Positions 26,502 to 36,096 are shown, counted from the stretch's first letter. The stretch is 64,000 nt of DNA from AWTP1-13 sp963775835 (GCA_963775835.1 CAVZKV010000027.1:1-64000); one strand, 5' to 3'. Notes: generated by a model not told the origin, from the letters alone. Numbers and translations are program-made.

Positions 26502-27055
26502 TAGCGGACCTCCATGCCGTCCAATGCCGCCAGCCATTCGGCACCGATAAAACGTGACATTAGATAGACCCTGGGGTCGCCCTCGATCGCCATGTATTGC
26601 AGAAAGCCCTCGGGATTGTGCGCACCAAATCGCACGCTCAGCACGGCGCCGCCCGGGCCCGAGAGCGCGGCCAGAAGCGAGGGTTCCTGTAGGCCGAATG
26701 GGCGCGTGTCGACGCCCGCCAGCTCCTCCGGGGCGATCTCGCGCACGGGCGCGGAACGGTGCAGCATTTTTACGGCGGTCTCGAGATGCGTTGCCACCGC
26801 GGGCTCGACCGCACCGCCCTGCTCCAGCCTCCAGTCCCCCTCGGCGCTGCGCACCAGTTGGGCTTGCCGGCCGCCGCGGCTGAGCGTGATCCTGCGCACC
26901 GAATCGGGCTCGATCCGCAACACGCCCTTGGCTTCGAATTTCACGAGTTGGCGCTGCTTTGGCTGCGCACCGTTCACCACCATTGCCACAAGAAACGCGA
27001 GCGCCAGCGCGGCAAGGACGGGCGTGGTCAGGCGAGCTAGCGCAAGAGCTCTCAT
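26501..27055 (-). CDS. DUF4340-like protein of a gld-type ABC operon
   Basis: ATG 27055 overlaps the stop of the GldG-like gene (ATGA), so translation is coupled. The 184-residue protein has one N-terminal membrane helix (LTTPVLAALALAFLVAMVV) and a periplasmic domain with FEAKGVLRIEPDSVRRITLS, GDWRLEQGG and REIAPEELAGVDTRPFGLQ. This is the DUF4340 pattern, usually found directly behind ABC-2 and GldG genes. It is short for the family (often 300-500 residues), ending after one repeat. Function unknown; it may help a surface or envelope export complex. Confidence 0.8.
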   Translation of the reverse strand: MRALALARLTTPVLAALALAFLVAMVVNGAQPKQRQLVKFEAKGVLRIEPDSVRRITLSRGGRQAQLVRSAEGDWRLEQGGAVEPAVATHLETAVKMLHRSAPVREIAPEELAGVDTRPFGLQEPSLLAALSGPGGAVLSVRFGAHNPEGFLQYMAIEGDPRVYLMSRFIGAEWLAALDGMEVR

Positions 27056-28608
27056 CGCCGCCACCACCACACGAGGCCGGCGAGAGCGATGACGGTCAAC
27101 GGCAGCACGATGACGATCGATGTAAAAATCACCCGGCTCTGGGCCGCCGTGAGCAGGATCATGGGCGGCACCGGAATGCGGGTTCGCACGGCGGTGCGGT
27201 GCTCCTCGCGGGCGAGCCAGCGCACGGCGGCCAGCGCCAGGTCGCTGTTGGCCATGTAGGGCAGGAAGGAATTGCTGGCAAAGTCGCCGTCCCCGATCAC
27301 CACGGCACGCAAGGGCGGCGCGCCCGCTACCAGCGTCCCCTCAACCGCCATGCCGAGGACGCGCGGGCGCACATCCGCAACGGCTTCGACCGGGGTGGCG
27401 CCGGCCGGCGCGGGACCGCCGATGGCTGAGCTCTCCTCGATGGTACGGGTCTCGGCCGATTGCACCGGCCGCGCGTAGCTGTCGCGGCTGCTTTTGAGGA
27501 TCGGTGTCGCCAAGACCCCCGCTGCCGGTGCGGTCAAGGTCAGGGGCCGGATACCCGGAAAGAACGTCAGCGATACGGTGCGCGTGATCGGGTGGGGCTC
27601 GTAGCCTGTCACCGCAACCATTTCGGGATCGGTCTGGTAGTGACTTAGCGGATCGACGACGACCTGCTGCTCGAGACGGCCGCCGAGGTCCGCGAGCAGC
27701 CGCGCCAGCCCCGGCTCGGGCGCAAAGCCGAGGTCGAACAGCAGGAGCGCGCTTCCGCCGGCGGTCAGGTAGGCACGCAGGGCCGCGCTTTCCGCCGGCA
27801 GGAAGGTCGCGCGCGGATTGGCGGCGACCAGCACCGTGCAGTCGCCGGGGACGGCGCCACTCGTGGCGAGAGTGAGCTTGGCTGTGGCGTACCCCTGCGC
27901 TTCCAGCGCCCGCCGCAGCCGACCGACGCCGTGCCCGCTGGTCTCGATGACCTGCGAGGAGGCATCGCCGTGGCTATGATCGCTTGCGCCCTCAAGGTGG
28001 GTGTGGAACTCAAAGCTGTCCATCGGCAGCTCGCCATGCCCCTCGAGAAAGCAAACGGTAAGCGCGCGCGTACGCAGCACGCGCTGGATGCCGATGGCGA
28101 TCTCAGCCTCATCGGTACCCTGGATCAAGATCCGTCGGCCGCCGGCCTCGATGATGGCGGCGTTGTAGAGGCGAATGCCCTCGCGGCGCGCGAGCTCCGG
28201 CCGTTTGTCGGGATCGACAGTCGTGACCGTCAGCAGCGGATTGCGCCGCCCCATCACCTCCAGGATGTCGCTGGCGCGCCGGCCGGCCGGATCCTCGGAG
28301 CGATAAAAATAGGTGATGCGCACCGGGGTTTTCAGCTCGTCGACCACCGCCAAGGCGTCGGCCGACGGCGTGTAGACTTTCTCCCGCGTCAGGTCGATGT
28401 GAGTGTCGTTGAGCACGATGGCGAGGTTGGCCAGCACCCACACGCCGAGCCCCGCAGTGACGCAACCCAAACCATAGAGCCAGGCGCGCGCACCACTGAG
28501 GCGTGTCTCCAGCGGCAGGCGAAGCCCCGCCGCGAACAGCACGAGGACGGCGAGAAGCCAGCCGACCGACCACAGCAGCGCCGCCAGATCGACCGCATGC
28601 TCCCCCAT
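27052..28608 (-). CDS. GldG-type ABC auxiliary protein (ABC_transp_aux)
   Basis: A 518-residue membrane protein with two N-terminal helices (WLLAVLVLFAAGLRLPLE; ARAWLYGLGCVTAGLGVWVL), a large periplasmic domain and a C-terminal helix before the WWWRR end. The external part carries DLTREKVYTPSADALAVVDE, PVRITYFYRSEDPAGRRA, GRRILIQGTDEAEIAIGIQR and CFLEGHGELPMD, all characteristic of GldG/ABC_transp_aux proteins, which have a DHH-like or GATase-like fold. A His/Asp-rich loop (HTHLEGASDHSHGD, about residues 203-216) could bind a metal. It starts three bases after the GldF-type permease. Confidence 0.88.
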   Translation of the reverse strand: MGEHAVDLAALLWSVGWLLAVLVLFAAGLRLPLETRLSGARAWLYGLGCVTAGLGVWVLANLAIVLNDTHIDLTREKVYTPSADALAVVDELKTPVRITYFYRSEDPAGRRASDILEVMGRRNPLLTVTTVDPDKRPELARREGIRLYNAAIIEAGGRRILIQGTDEAEIAIGIQRVLRTRALTVCFLEGHGELPMDSFEFHTHLEGASDHSHGDASSQVIETSGHGVGRLRRALEAQGYATAKLTLATSGAVPGDCTVLVAANPRATFLPAESAALRAYLTAGGSALLLFDLGFAPEPGLARLLADLGGRLEQQVVVDPLSHYQTDPEMVAVTGYEPHPITRTVSLTFFPGIRPLTLTAPAAGVLATPILKSSRDSYARPVQSAETRTIEESSAIGGPAPAGATPVEAVADVRPRVLGMAVEGTLVAGAPPLRAVVIGDGDFASNSFLPYMANSDLALAAVRWLAREEHRTAVRTRIPVPPMILLTAAQSRVIFTSIVIVLPLTVIALAGLVWWWRR

Positions 28609-28611
28609 CGC

Positions 28612-29310
28612 TCAGCTCCGCGCCAGCGCCCGGACGGTCAAGAACAGGCCGAGCAACACCACAGTGAGGAAGAACCCGAAGTCGGACAAATACATGGCGC
28701 CGACCGCGAAGGGCGTGAAATGCGCCAGCAGCGATAGACCGAGGAGCCAGTTCTCGAACGGGTGCGGCAGCAAGGAGGCCAGCGTGTCGATCGCCCAGAG
28801 GATGCCGAACAGCCCAAGCGACACCACGGCGGCAACGATCTGATTGGCGGTCAAGGCCGAGATCATCAGGCCGATGGCGATCAGGGCCGCGCCGAACATG
28901 ATGAGACCGAGGTAGCCACTGTAAATCGGACCCCAGTCCGGCTGGCCATAGACGGCGAGCACGACCGCATAGACCAGGGTCAGGCTGGTCATTGCCAGCA
29001 CCACCACCATGCAGGCGACGAACTTCGCGACGACGATTTCGATTTCTCTTAACGGCGCCGTCAGCAACAGCTCGAGGGTGCCGCTGCGGCGCTCCTCGGC
29101 GAACTGACGCATGGTGATCAGAGGTACGAGCAGGATCAGTTGCACGGCCGCCTGAAAGAAAATGTGCACCAGCGTCGCCTGCTTGCTGACGAATAGCGTG
29201 ACGGTAAAGGTGTAACCGCTCAAGACCATGAACACCGCAATCACCGCATAGGCGATTGGCGAGGTGAACAGGGCATTGAGCTCCTTGGCCGCTAGCGTTG
29301 GCACCCGCAT
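28612..29310 (-). CDS. ABC-2 type permease, GldF-like
   Basis: ATG 29310 overlaps the ATPase stop codon (TGATG); the TTG at 29313 is an alternative. The 232-residue protein has six predicted membrane helices and the conserved LAAKELNALFTSPIAYAVIA start and RQFAEERRSGTLELLLTAPL motif of the GldF/ABC2_membrane_3 group. It should form the channel partner of the ATPase next door. In Bacteroidetes GldAFG supports gliding; in proteobacteria the same set is of unknown substrate. Confidence 0.88.
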   Translation of the reverse strand: MRVPTLAAKELNALFTSPIAYAVIAVFMVLSGYTFTVTLFVSKQATLVHIFFQAAVQLILLVPLITMRQFAEERRSGTLELLLTAPLREIEIVVAKFVACMVVVLAMTSLTLVYAVVLAVYGQPDWGPIYSGYLGLIMFGAALIAIGLMISALTANQIVAAVVSLGLFGILWAIDTLASLLPHPFENWLLGLSLLAHFTPFAVGAMYLSDFGFFLTVVLLGLFLTVRALARS

Positions 29311-30041
29311 CAAATTGCCTTTGCTTGCGTGAGATCGAGGAACAGAGCCTCGAGGCGCGATGGCGGGGGCACCGCCGCCGTTTCGCGACCGATCGCCTCA
29401 ATCGTCAACAGCCGGCCGTCGAGCAGGATGGCGACACGGTCAGCGGTGCGTTCGATCTCGGTCAGAATATGGGACGTCACCAGCACGGCGCAGTTTTGCG
29501 CCAGCTGCCGAAGCAGCGCTCGCAGCTCGATGATCTGCCGGGGGTCGAGGCCATTGCTCGGCTCGTCAAGGACGAGGAGCTCGGGGGAGTGCAACACGGC
29601 CTGGGCGAGCGACACGCGCTGGCGATAGCCGTGCGACAGGCGCTCGATGATGACCGCACGCACGGGCCCCAGCGCCAACCGGTCGACCGCGGCGTCGACG
29701 GCACGCGCGAGAGCCTCGCCGCTCAAGCCGCGGAGCCGACCCATGAAAGCGAGGAACTCGGCGACGCGCATGTGCCCGTAAAGCGGTGCGCTCTCCGGCA
29801 CATAGCCGATGCGGCGGCGCGCGGCGGGCCCGTCGCGCACCACGTCGATGCCGGCGATCCGGGCGCTTCCCGCGGTCGGCCGGAGGTAGCCGGTCACCAA
29901 TCTCAGGATCGTGCTCTTGCCCGAGCCGTTCGGGCCGAGTAGGCCGAAGACCTCACGCTCCTTGACGTCGAAGGAAACCGCATCGACCGCCAGCCGGGCG
30001 CCAAAGCGCTTGCTTAGCCCATCGAGCGAAAGGACGGCCAT
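29310..30041 (-). CDS. ABC transporter ATPase, GldA-like
   Basis: ATG 30041 is preferred (MAVLSLDGLSKRFG); the frame opens at 30065. The protein of about 243 residues has Walker A GPNGSGKST, the signature LSHGYRQR (a GYRQR variant usual in ABC-2 exporters), Walker B LLVLDEP with NGLDP, and the switch His in VLVTSHI. It energises the GldF-like permease. It is the first gene of a five-gene operon (ATPase, permease, GldG-like, DUF4340-like, HupE/UreJ) in which every junction overlaps or is within three bases. Confidence 0.92.
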   Translation of the reverse strand: MAVLSLDGLSKRFGARLAVDAVSFDVKEREVFGLLGPNGSGKSTILRLVTGYLRPTAGSARIAGIDVVRDGPAARRRIGYVPESAPLYGHMRVAEFLAFMGRLRGLSGEALARAVDAAVDRLALGPVRAVIIERLSHGYRQRVSLAQAVLHSPELLVLDEPSNGLDPRQIIELRALLRQLAQNCAVLVTSHILTEIERTADRVAILLDGRLLTIEAIGRETAAVPPPSRLEALFLDLTQAKAI

Positions 30042-30067
30042 GCACGGACCAGTTCGATCAGGCACAA

Positions 30068-30093
30068 CAGCGAGGCCGATGCCGGCCTCGCTG
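30068..30093 (-). terminator. Strong hairpin, possible terminator of the metallo-hydrolase gene
   Basis: CAGCGAGGCC at 30068-30077 and GGCCTCGCTG at 30084-30093 form a perfect 10-base stem with a 6-base loop. It lies 55 bases beyond the stop of the leftward MBL-fold gene and 27 bases ahead of the GldA-like start. No T run follows, so it may instead be a leader structure of the next operon. Confidence 0.4.
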
Positions 30094-30147
30094 CCTCGTC
30101 GCGTTTATCCTGAGGGCCCAACTCTGGAGCCCCTTGTTTCCGGTCGA

Positions 30148-31026
30148 TCAATCGTAGAACGCCGGGGCCTTCTTCATGGCCTTGAACGCATCCGGATCGT
30201 GGGCCGTGAAGAAATCGGCCTTCTCCGTCGCCATCATCGTGCGGATCCACTCATAGGCGGTGAGGAACCCGCCCGGGTTGTAGGCAAGTACGATGTTCGG
30301 CGGCAGGTTCTTTTCCACGTTTTCGCGGAAGTAGACGTTGTCGCCCGTCAAGATGATGAGGCCCGTATTCTTCAACCGGACGGTCATCATTTGGCTGCCC
30401 GGCGTATGCGCCACCCAGCGCTTGACCACAAGCGTGCCATCGCCGAACAAGTCGAGGTCACCCTCGAGCTGCAACATCTTCACCACGTTGGGCATGTCGG
30501 TGTTGGGCGACCGCAGCGGCATGACGTCGCCGATCATGTAGGGGCCACCGGTCCCGGGCCTCGGCCAGAAGGCATTCTGGATCTCATCCCTCTGCACAAC
30601 CAGGGTCGAATTGGGAAACTTGGCGACGTTGCCGCCATGATCCAAATGCAAGTGGCTGACCACGACATACTTGATGTCGTCTGGCTTGAGGCCGATTTTC
30701 TCAAGCTGGGTGTCGATCGCCACATCCGGCGTGTTGACGGGCTTCAGGGCGTTGAAAGAGGCACCCCAATAGCTCGGATCCTTGATGATCTTGTCGTTAT
30801 TGCCCGTATCGAAGAGCACATTGCCCTTGGGGTGGCTGATAACGAAGAAGCCGACCGGCACCTGGATGGGTGGCTCGAGCGGACCGAGGTTCTGCAGAAT
30901 GCCCTTACCGATCGTGAGGGCCCCAGAACTGAAGGCATAAAGCTTGATGTCCTGCGCGTGCGACGCGAACGCGAAGCAACTACTGATGGCGATTGCGGCG
31001 ATACCGCCGAGGGCTCTGCGCAACAT
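30148..31026 (-). CDS. Exported metallo-beta-lactamase-fold hydrolase, AHL-lactonase-like
   Basis: A 292-residue protein with a signal peptide (about residues 1-24, ending FASHA) and ATG 31026 preceded by GGGAGG. The zinc motif is HLHLDHGG, with GSQMMTVRL and LTGDNVYF giving later ligands, and VLFDTGNNDK near the start. The overall arrangement, including VPVGFFVISHPKGNVLFDTG, is that of the N-acyl homoserine lactonase (AttM/AiiA-like) group in the MBL superfamily. The export signal is unusual for a quorum-quenching enzyme, and the real substrate may be another lactone or ester. Monocistronic, upstream of the gld-like operon. Confidence 0.85.
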   Translation of the reverse strand: MLRRALGGIAAIAISSCFAFASHAQDIKLYAFSSGALTIGKGILQNLGPLEPPIQVPVGFFVISHPKGNVLFDTGNNDKIIKDPSYWGASFNALKPVNTPDVAIDTQLEKIGLKPDDIKYVVVSHLHLDHGGNVAKFPNSTLVVQRDEIQNAFWPRPGTGGPYMIGDVMPLRSPNTDMPNVVKMLQLEGDLDLFGDGTLVVKRWVAHTPGSQMMTVRLKNTGLIILTGDNVYFRENVEKNLPPNIVLAYNPGGFLTAYEWIRTMMATEKADFFTAHDPDAFKAMKKAPAFYD

Positions 31027-31585
31027 CTAGTCCTCCCGTGAGGTCGTCGTGGTCACGTCATCATGGCTGCGGGGACTGCTCGCGTGTCACGACCAAGATA
31101 CTTAACACCCCGGGCTTTTGCGCTGTCAAGGATTGGCGGCGGGCTTAGGCGCAATGCATAAGAGACGTGCGCGCGCGCAATAACGGCACATCCTCTCAAG
31201 CCGGGGATGTACACCGACAATGGGACGACCGCGCAAAAGCCAGATCCAAGCCGTTGGCCGGCGTCGCCCATCATCCCGACGGCAGCGGCGGCGCCGTTCC
31301 AGAGGAGCCGTGCGAACCCGCGAACGGGGGGGCCGGCACCCCTGAGCGCCGGCGGTGGGATCACCCCAGGCCCGCAGATGCTGCTGACATCATGATGGCC
31401 TTCCCAATTATGGCCTTCCCAGCATGGCTCTTCGCCGAGACGGCCCCAAACAAGGTGGCGCACGGCGCGCCTTAGGCGAAGCGCGGCGCTCCAGCTTGGC
31501 GTCGCCAAGACCCTAGCGTGCCGGCCGTCGAGCAGGGAGGCGCCGACGCCTCGCCACCCGACGACAGCGGAAGGCAGCGATGCGG
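31027..31585. other. Gap with a short duplicated motif
   Basis: About 560 bases between two leftward genes. Around 31,394-31,425 the motif ATGGCCTTCCCA occurs twice, 16 bases apart. No gene is supported. The right end is the 3' flank of the cyclase-family pseudogene, the left end should hold the promoter of the MBL-fold gene. Confidence 0.35.
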
Positions 31586-32534
31586 CTAGCGGATCGCGAC
31601 CGGGTTAATGATGGCCTGGACCCAACCCGTGATGCGGGCGTGACCGAGCACAAACATGAACTCCCAGGCTTTGTCGGCCACCAAGGGGGCCGTGTTCATA
31701 TTCTCTAAGATGTAGGTGCCGCTCCGGGGCAAGAGAATTTGGTGCACTTCGAAGACGCCAACGCCCTTCTCGAAGGGGATGACTTCAAGCCCCCATTGGT
31801 CGGCGCCGATCGCCACCACTTCCTTGGAGACCAGGTACTCGGCACCCTCTTTGCCAAGCCCGGGCTCGCCGGCCATGAACGGCCTTGGCGTCCTTGCCAG
31901 CCATTTCTTGCCACCCGGTATGGAAGAGAACGACGTCACCTTTCTTGATTTGCAGGCCCTGCTTGGCTAGCGCGTCGTCGATCTCCTTCTTGTTGAAGGG
32001 TGTCCCAGCCGGCACCGGATTTTGCCCGGTCACCGCGGTCATATCGAGCACGATGCCGCGCGTGACGAACGGGGGCACCTTTTCCAGCCCCAGCTTTTTG
32101 AGACCGTCGGCGGCGGCAAAGTCGAGGGACTTGTTGCAATTGTAATAGACGTGGTCGACACCGATGTGTCCCAATCCATCGAGCTGGGAACCGATACCCA
32201 CCCAGCCGTTGATGATGTCGTCGTTGTAGGTCGTCTTGGTCGGGCCCAATCCGCTACCGCCGGTCTGTCCCGGTTGGAGAATAGTGATGTTGAACGTGCG
32301 GGGTGGATAGGCGGGCGTCTTGGCGTTGGTCTCGACGCCGAGGGGGTAGACTTTTCCCGTCTTCACCAGCTTGGCCGCCTCAAGGGCCAATTGGGCATTG
32401 AGGAGATTGGCGCTCCCCTTCTCATCATCCGCGCCCCATTTCGACTTGCACCAACTCTGCGCATCCTGCGCCGCAGCCCCGCCGGCAAACGCCATAAAAA
32501 AACTCAATCCGAGTATTGCCACTGTCTTAGACAT
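31586..32534 (-). pseudogene. Cyclase-family (kynurenine formamidase-like) hydrolase, exported, one frameshift
   Basis: ATG 32534 (GAGGAATCGC upstream) opens a signal peptide (MSKTVAILGLSFFMAFAGGA, cleavage near AAAQD). The frame runs through KWGADDEKGSANLLN, TFNITILQPGQTGGSGLGPT, IGSQLDGLGHIGVDH and KGDVVLFHTGW to GKDAKA. A one-base indel at about 31,880 shifts it; the next frame gives PFMAGEPGLGKEGAEYL, VVAIGADQWGLEV and ENMNTAPLVADKAWEFMFV, and ends at 31586. The restored protein (about 315 residues) belongs to the cyclase/Kyn-formamidase family; the SQLDGLGH motif supplies the metal site. Gene otherwise complete, so the break may be recent or a sequence error. Confidence 0.85.
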
Positions 32535-32866
32535 GCGATTCCTCCTCGTTTTGGCGACCCCGAGCCGCATCGACAGCTGCGCCGCCGGGGTGCCCGCCCT
32601 CAGCGTAGTCCCGCCAAACAGGAGATGTCATCCAATTCCATCGCGCGGTCGCAAGCCGGCTCCCCCGATCGATCGCACGCCGCGACCATAAGTGAGAATG
32701 CCACCCCGCAGAGGCCGAGGCGACCGGGCACCGACAGGCGATGGGCGCTCGCAAGCCGATGCTGGCCCGGCTCATCCTTCCCTTGGGGACGCATGGGAGC
32801 GCCAATCAAGGTCCTCCCCCGTGCGATCGTTCACCCTTGCAAGGTCAAGTGACGCCCCGCGGCACC
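32535..32866. other. Gap without a recognisable gene
   Basis: About 330 bases between the PhoX-like pseudogene and the start of the cyclase-family gene. It should contain the latter's promoter. No gene is supported. Confidence 0.35.
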
Positions 32867-34080
32867 TCACTTCTTGGCGACGATCACGTCCTTGCGCAGG
32901 ATTTCGGACACGCTGTTTTGACCATGCTGCATGGTGAAGAAACCGCGCGCATCGTCCAGGCTCTTGCGCGTGCCGACCAGCTCTGCCTTGCGCGTGCTGC
33001 CGTTGGCGACAAACAAGCCCGTCGGTTCGTTGTCTTCTTCGCCCTCCGGGGGCGCCAAGGCGTCCCGACTGCGAAGCGAACCGCGGAGACCAGCGGCTGG
33101 CGCCTGTCCACATCGAACGCCCAGACCGAATCGAGCACGTTGAGCTGTTGGTGTAGGGTCTCGCCGCGGTCCTCGGCGGCGATCACCTGATGCTCATTGG
33201 CAAAGGCGAGGTTGTCGAAGGAGCTATGCAGCTGATCACCGAGGACGAAGATCGAGATCATGCCGTCGTCCAGCGGCTTTATTTCGAACGGCCTTTGCCA
33301 GAGTTCTCCTCACGTAGATCGACGCGGAACAGCGAGCCCCAAGAGCCCCGGGCGGCCAATTCAGGCTCCAGGCTCGTGGGCGCATCAGTGTCGCCGGTAG
33401 CGGTAAAGAAGAACGTGCGGAACTTGGAGTTCGGGCAGCCAAGCCATATTTTCGGGACGCTTGAACGGCGTGGCGCCGGCAGCTTTCGCCGCCAATGTCG
33501 CCACGAACGGCACCGTGTCGCCCGCCCGCGGTCACCCACTTGACCGGCCATGACGTGCCAGGCGTGTGCAGCCGCTTCGGTGCCGGTGCGATGATGTCGG
33601 CGGCAGCATTGGCGGTGCCACGGAACGTCAGGCATCCACCGGGGTCAACAGCGTGATGCGCCGGGCGTCGCCGCGCTTCCTGTCCAAATTGATGCGCGTC
33701 ACATGCGCCAGATTGCCCGCGTTCTCGTGGCCCTGAAACAAGAAATTGCGGCCATAGTCGACGCCATTGCAAACAAGGTTCGTGTCCCGCTTTACGTAGG
33801 TGTTCTCGTCGGGCTCGGTGTTCGTGCCATTGCTCAGCGCGCCGAACTGGGTGATGACGCCACTCGGGTTCTCGAGCCGGTCCGTGCCGGTCGCGACCAA
33901 CTCCGTCACAAAATCGCGATCGATCAGCGTCGCCGATGGCTGGTTGCCCGCCTCAACGTTGGCCTTGGCCACGCCAACTTCGATAGGGCCGAGGCCACTC
34001 CGCCTGCACGGGCCCGCAGAGCAGCGCCGCGCCGGCGACACCGAGCATCAAAGTCCTAATTAATTTTGCTTTTGGAGAAA
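32867..34080 (-). pseudogene. PhoX/DUF839-like exported protein, several frameshifts
   Basis: Pieces in three frames on the minus strand assemble into one gene. They are a signal peptide (TLMLGVAGAALLCGPVQAE), then LIDRDFVTELVATGTDRLEN, TNLVCNGVDYGRNFLFQGHE, NAGNLAHVTRINLDR, after a shift FRTFFFTATGDTDAPTS and ARGSWGSLFRVDLRE, after another MISIFVLGDQLHSSFDNLAF, VIAAEDRGETLHQQLNVLD and SVWAFDV, and a last frame EDNEPTGLFVANGS ending at 32867. The FFFTATGDTDA, EDRGETLH and DNEPTG blocks are those of DUF839/PhoX beta-propellers. A central segment appears to be missing. No ATG is seen after the AGGAG at about 34,093; an ATT stands where the start is expected. Dead gene unless the sequence is wrong. 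Confidence 0.7.
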
Positions 34081-34306
34081 TCGTGTCGTGCTCCTGTAGA
34101 GACTGGTGCCGCTTGTGACGGCGGAGCCTAGGAGCGCTAGGTGTCGCTAAGCCAACAGTGGGATGACAGTTTGGAAACGCTCCGCGCGTGACGCCCGCGT
34201 CGAGCGGCCCGCGGCGGCGCGGGCCCGCCTCCCAGCTGCGCGACACAATTCTTTGCAGTGCATGCTTTGTTGTTGCCACACTTTGTTGCGCAGGTGTCGC
34301 TGGATC

Positions 34307-34798
34307 TCAGTTGGTTCTGCGCGCGCCTTCGGTTTGCGCGATCGCAGCCTTTAAATCGTCGAGCTCCTCGCACCCCGCGGGGCAGAGCCTGCTGAGCAGG
34401 CGCACGTGCTCACGCGCCTTGGCGATTTCGCCTTTCTCGACGTAGAGCTCGCCCAGATATTCGAGCGCGCCCTTGTGATTGGGCTCAAACTCAAGCGCCT
34501 TGCGATAGAAGGTGTAGGCCTTGTCGGGCTCGCCGCTCTTGCGCAGACTGAAGCCCAACAGACTGTAGACGTCGGCTTGTTGGACCCCCTGGTCGATCAT
34601 GCCGTTGAGATCAGGGATCGCGGCCGGCCAGTCCTTGGCTTTGATCTTGGCGCGCACCGCCGCCAGGTCGGGTGCGGCCGGGCTCGAGGGGGTGTCGACC
34701 GCCACCAGCGGCGACGCAAGGCCCGTCAAGAGAAAGGCGGCGAGGGACGCGCCCAACCCAAGCCTTCGGGCGAGGCGCAAGCGGCAGATCCGGGGCAT
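34307..34798 (-). CDS. Exported TPR-repeat protein
   Basis: ATG 34798 follows AGGATAG; the TTG at 34825 is less likely. The 163-residue protein has a signal peptide (LGASLAAFLLTGLASPLVAV) and about three tetratricopeptide-like repeats: AVRAKIKAKDWPAAIPDLNG, DVYSLLGFSLRKSGEPDKAY with FYRKALEFEPNHKGALEYLG, and ELYVEKGEIAKAREHV. A Cys pair in LCPAGCEEL near the end may be oxidised in the periplasm. TPR proteins act as scaffolds. It begins 24 bases after the restored end of the MBL-fold gene, so the two probably share an operon. It is one of only two readable genes between 31.6 and 41.9 kb. Confidence 0.85.
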   Translation of the reverse strand: MPRICRLRLARRLGLGASLAAFLLTGLASPLVAVDTPSSPAAPDLAAVRAKIKAKDWPAAIPDLNGMIDQGVQQADVYSLLGFSLRKSGEPDKAYTFYRKALEFEPNHKGALEYLGELYVEKGEIAKAREHVRLLSRLCPAGCEELDDLKAAIAQTEGARRTN

Positions 34799-34821
34799 GG
34801 GGCCTATCCTGTTGCTCGCGC

Positions 34822-35829
34822 TCAACCCGCGTAGGGTCTCAAGCCGCGCTTGGGTTCCGAGACCCGTTTGGCCGGCGTGAAGGCGTAGCCGCTGCCGTCC
34901 TTGGCGAAGGCGCCGAGCCCCGGGTAGGGAAGTGGGCGCCGCAAATCATCATCTTCTCGGCAATGACGCGATCAATCAGCTTGCGTCGCGTCTCCACCGC
35001 CAACGGGCCATCTTGGTCGTAGGCGCCCTGCCATTCCGGATGTGGTCCGAGCAAGGCCGGCACGTAGGCCGTATCATTGGAAATCATCAGCTGGTGCATG
35101 CCCGAGCTGACGTGAAAGGCCGAATGTCCCGGCGTGTGGCCCGGCGCACTGACGAGGCGGATACCGGGCGCCACTTCGCGCTCACGCTCGACCAAGGTGA
35201 AATTCTTCCAGCCGGGAAAGACCGTATTGATGCGCTGTCCCAGCGCCTTGCGCGCCTCGGGCAGCTTCTCCACCCGGCCGGATTCGGTCCACCATTTATA
35301 TTCGGTGGCACTCACCACCAGCTCCGCCTTGGGAAAGACCGGCGCATTGCTGCCCTTTTCCATCAAGCCGAAGATGTGATCGGGATGAAAGTGCGAAATC
35401 AAAATCGTGCTGATCTTGCCGGGATCGATGCCGGCGGCCCGCATATTGGCCGCGAGCTTGCCCGCCGTCGGCTGCCACTGGCCGCCGCCAGAGCCCGCGT
35501 CGACCATGATGGTCTCCTTGGCGAGCTTCAGCACGACCACGGTCAGCGGGATCGACACAAACTCGGTCGGCAGGCCGGCATTGCGCAACGCGTCTGCGTC
35601 TCCTCGACACTGGCATTCTTGATGAAGCGGGGTCGTGAGGTTTCTCCCAGATACCATCGTAAAGGGCGATCACCTCGATCGAGCCGACCTTGTATTTGTG
35701 GAAACCGAGGCGGGGCTCAGGCGTCACCTGCGCGCAGGCCGTGCCGACAAAGGCCAGAGGCCCGTTAAGTCCCAGCGCAGCGGCGAAGGCCCCTGCACTC
35801 AGCATTTGCCGCCGTGAGAACGTGAGCAC
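34822..35829 (-). pseudogene. Tat-exported metallo-beta-lactamase-fold hydrolase, three frameshifts
   Basis: A GTG at 35829 (GGAGGGTAGC upstream) starts a twin-arginine-like signal (LTFSRRQMLSAGAFAAALG). The frame reads GFHKYKVGSIEVIALYDGIW, then two indels close together near 35,590-35,625 shift it through KNASVEETQ into ALRNAGLPTEFVSIPLTVVV, ETIMVDAGSGGGQWQP, ISHFHPDHIFGL (zinc HxHxDH), SAPGHTPGHSAFHV and NDTAYVPALLG. A third indel near 34,920 moves the end into GLGAFAKDGSGYAFTP and the stop at 34822. All parts of a complete enzyme of about 330 residues are present. Typical family members are AHL-lactonase-like or MBL hydrolases with periplasmic location. Confidence 0.85.
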
Positions 35830-35840
35830 GCTACCCTCCA

Positions 35841-35930
35841 CTTGCCTTGGCCTCCACTGCCTTGGCCTCCAATCGCCTTGGCCTCCAGTTGCCTTGGCCT
35901 CCAGTTGCCTTGGCCTCCAGTTGCCTTGGA
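35841..35930. repeat. Tandem repeat of a 16-base unit, about 5.6 copies
   Basis: Copies of GTTGCCTTGGCCTCCA and close variants (one of 15 bases) run head to tail. The three right-hand copies are identical. The array lies directly upstream of the leftward MBL-fold gene's ribosome site, so it is probably in its promoter or leader. Confidence 0.85.
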
Positions 35931-36096
35931 TTGGCCCATCCAATGGCCGATGCCGTGCTCTAGCCGCCAGTGGTCGCATTTATTCCCCGGGGCGAATCTG
36001 CGCCAAAGCGGCGGTGGCGGGAATAAACGGTAAGCGCCGGGGATAAAGCTCAAAGGAGGTGTTCTGCTCCCATCGCGCGACCGGCCTCATGCTGCC

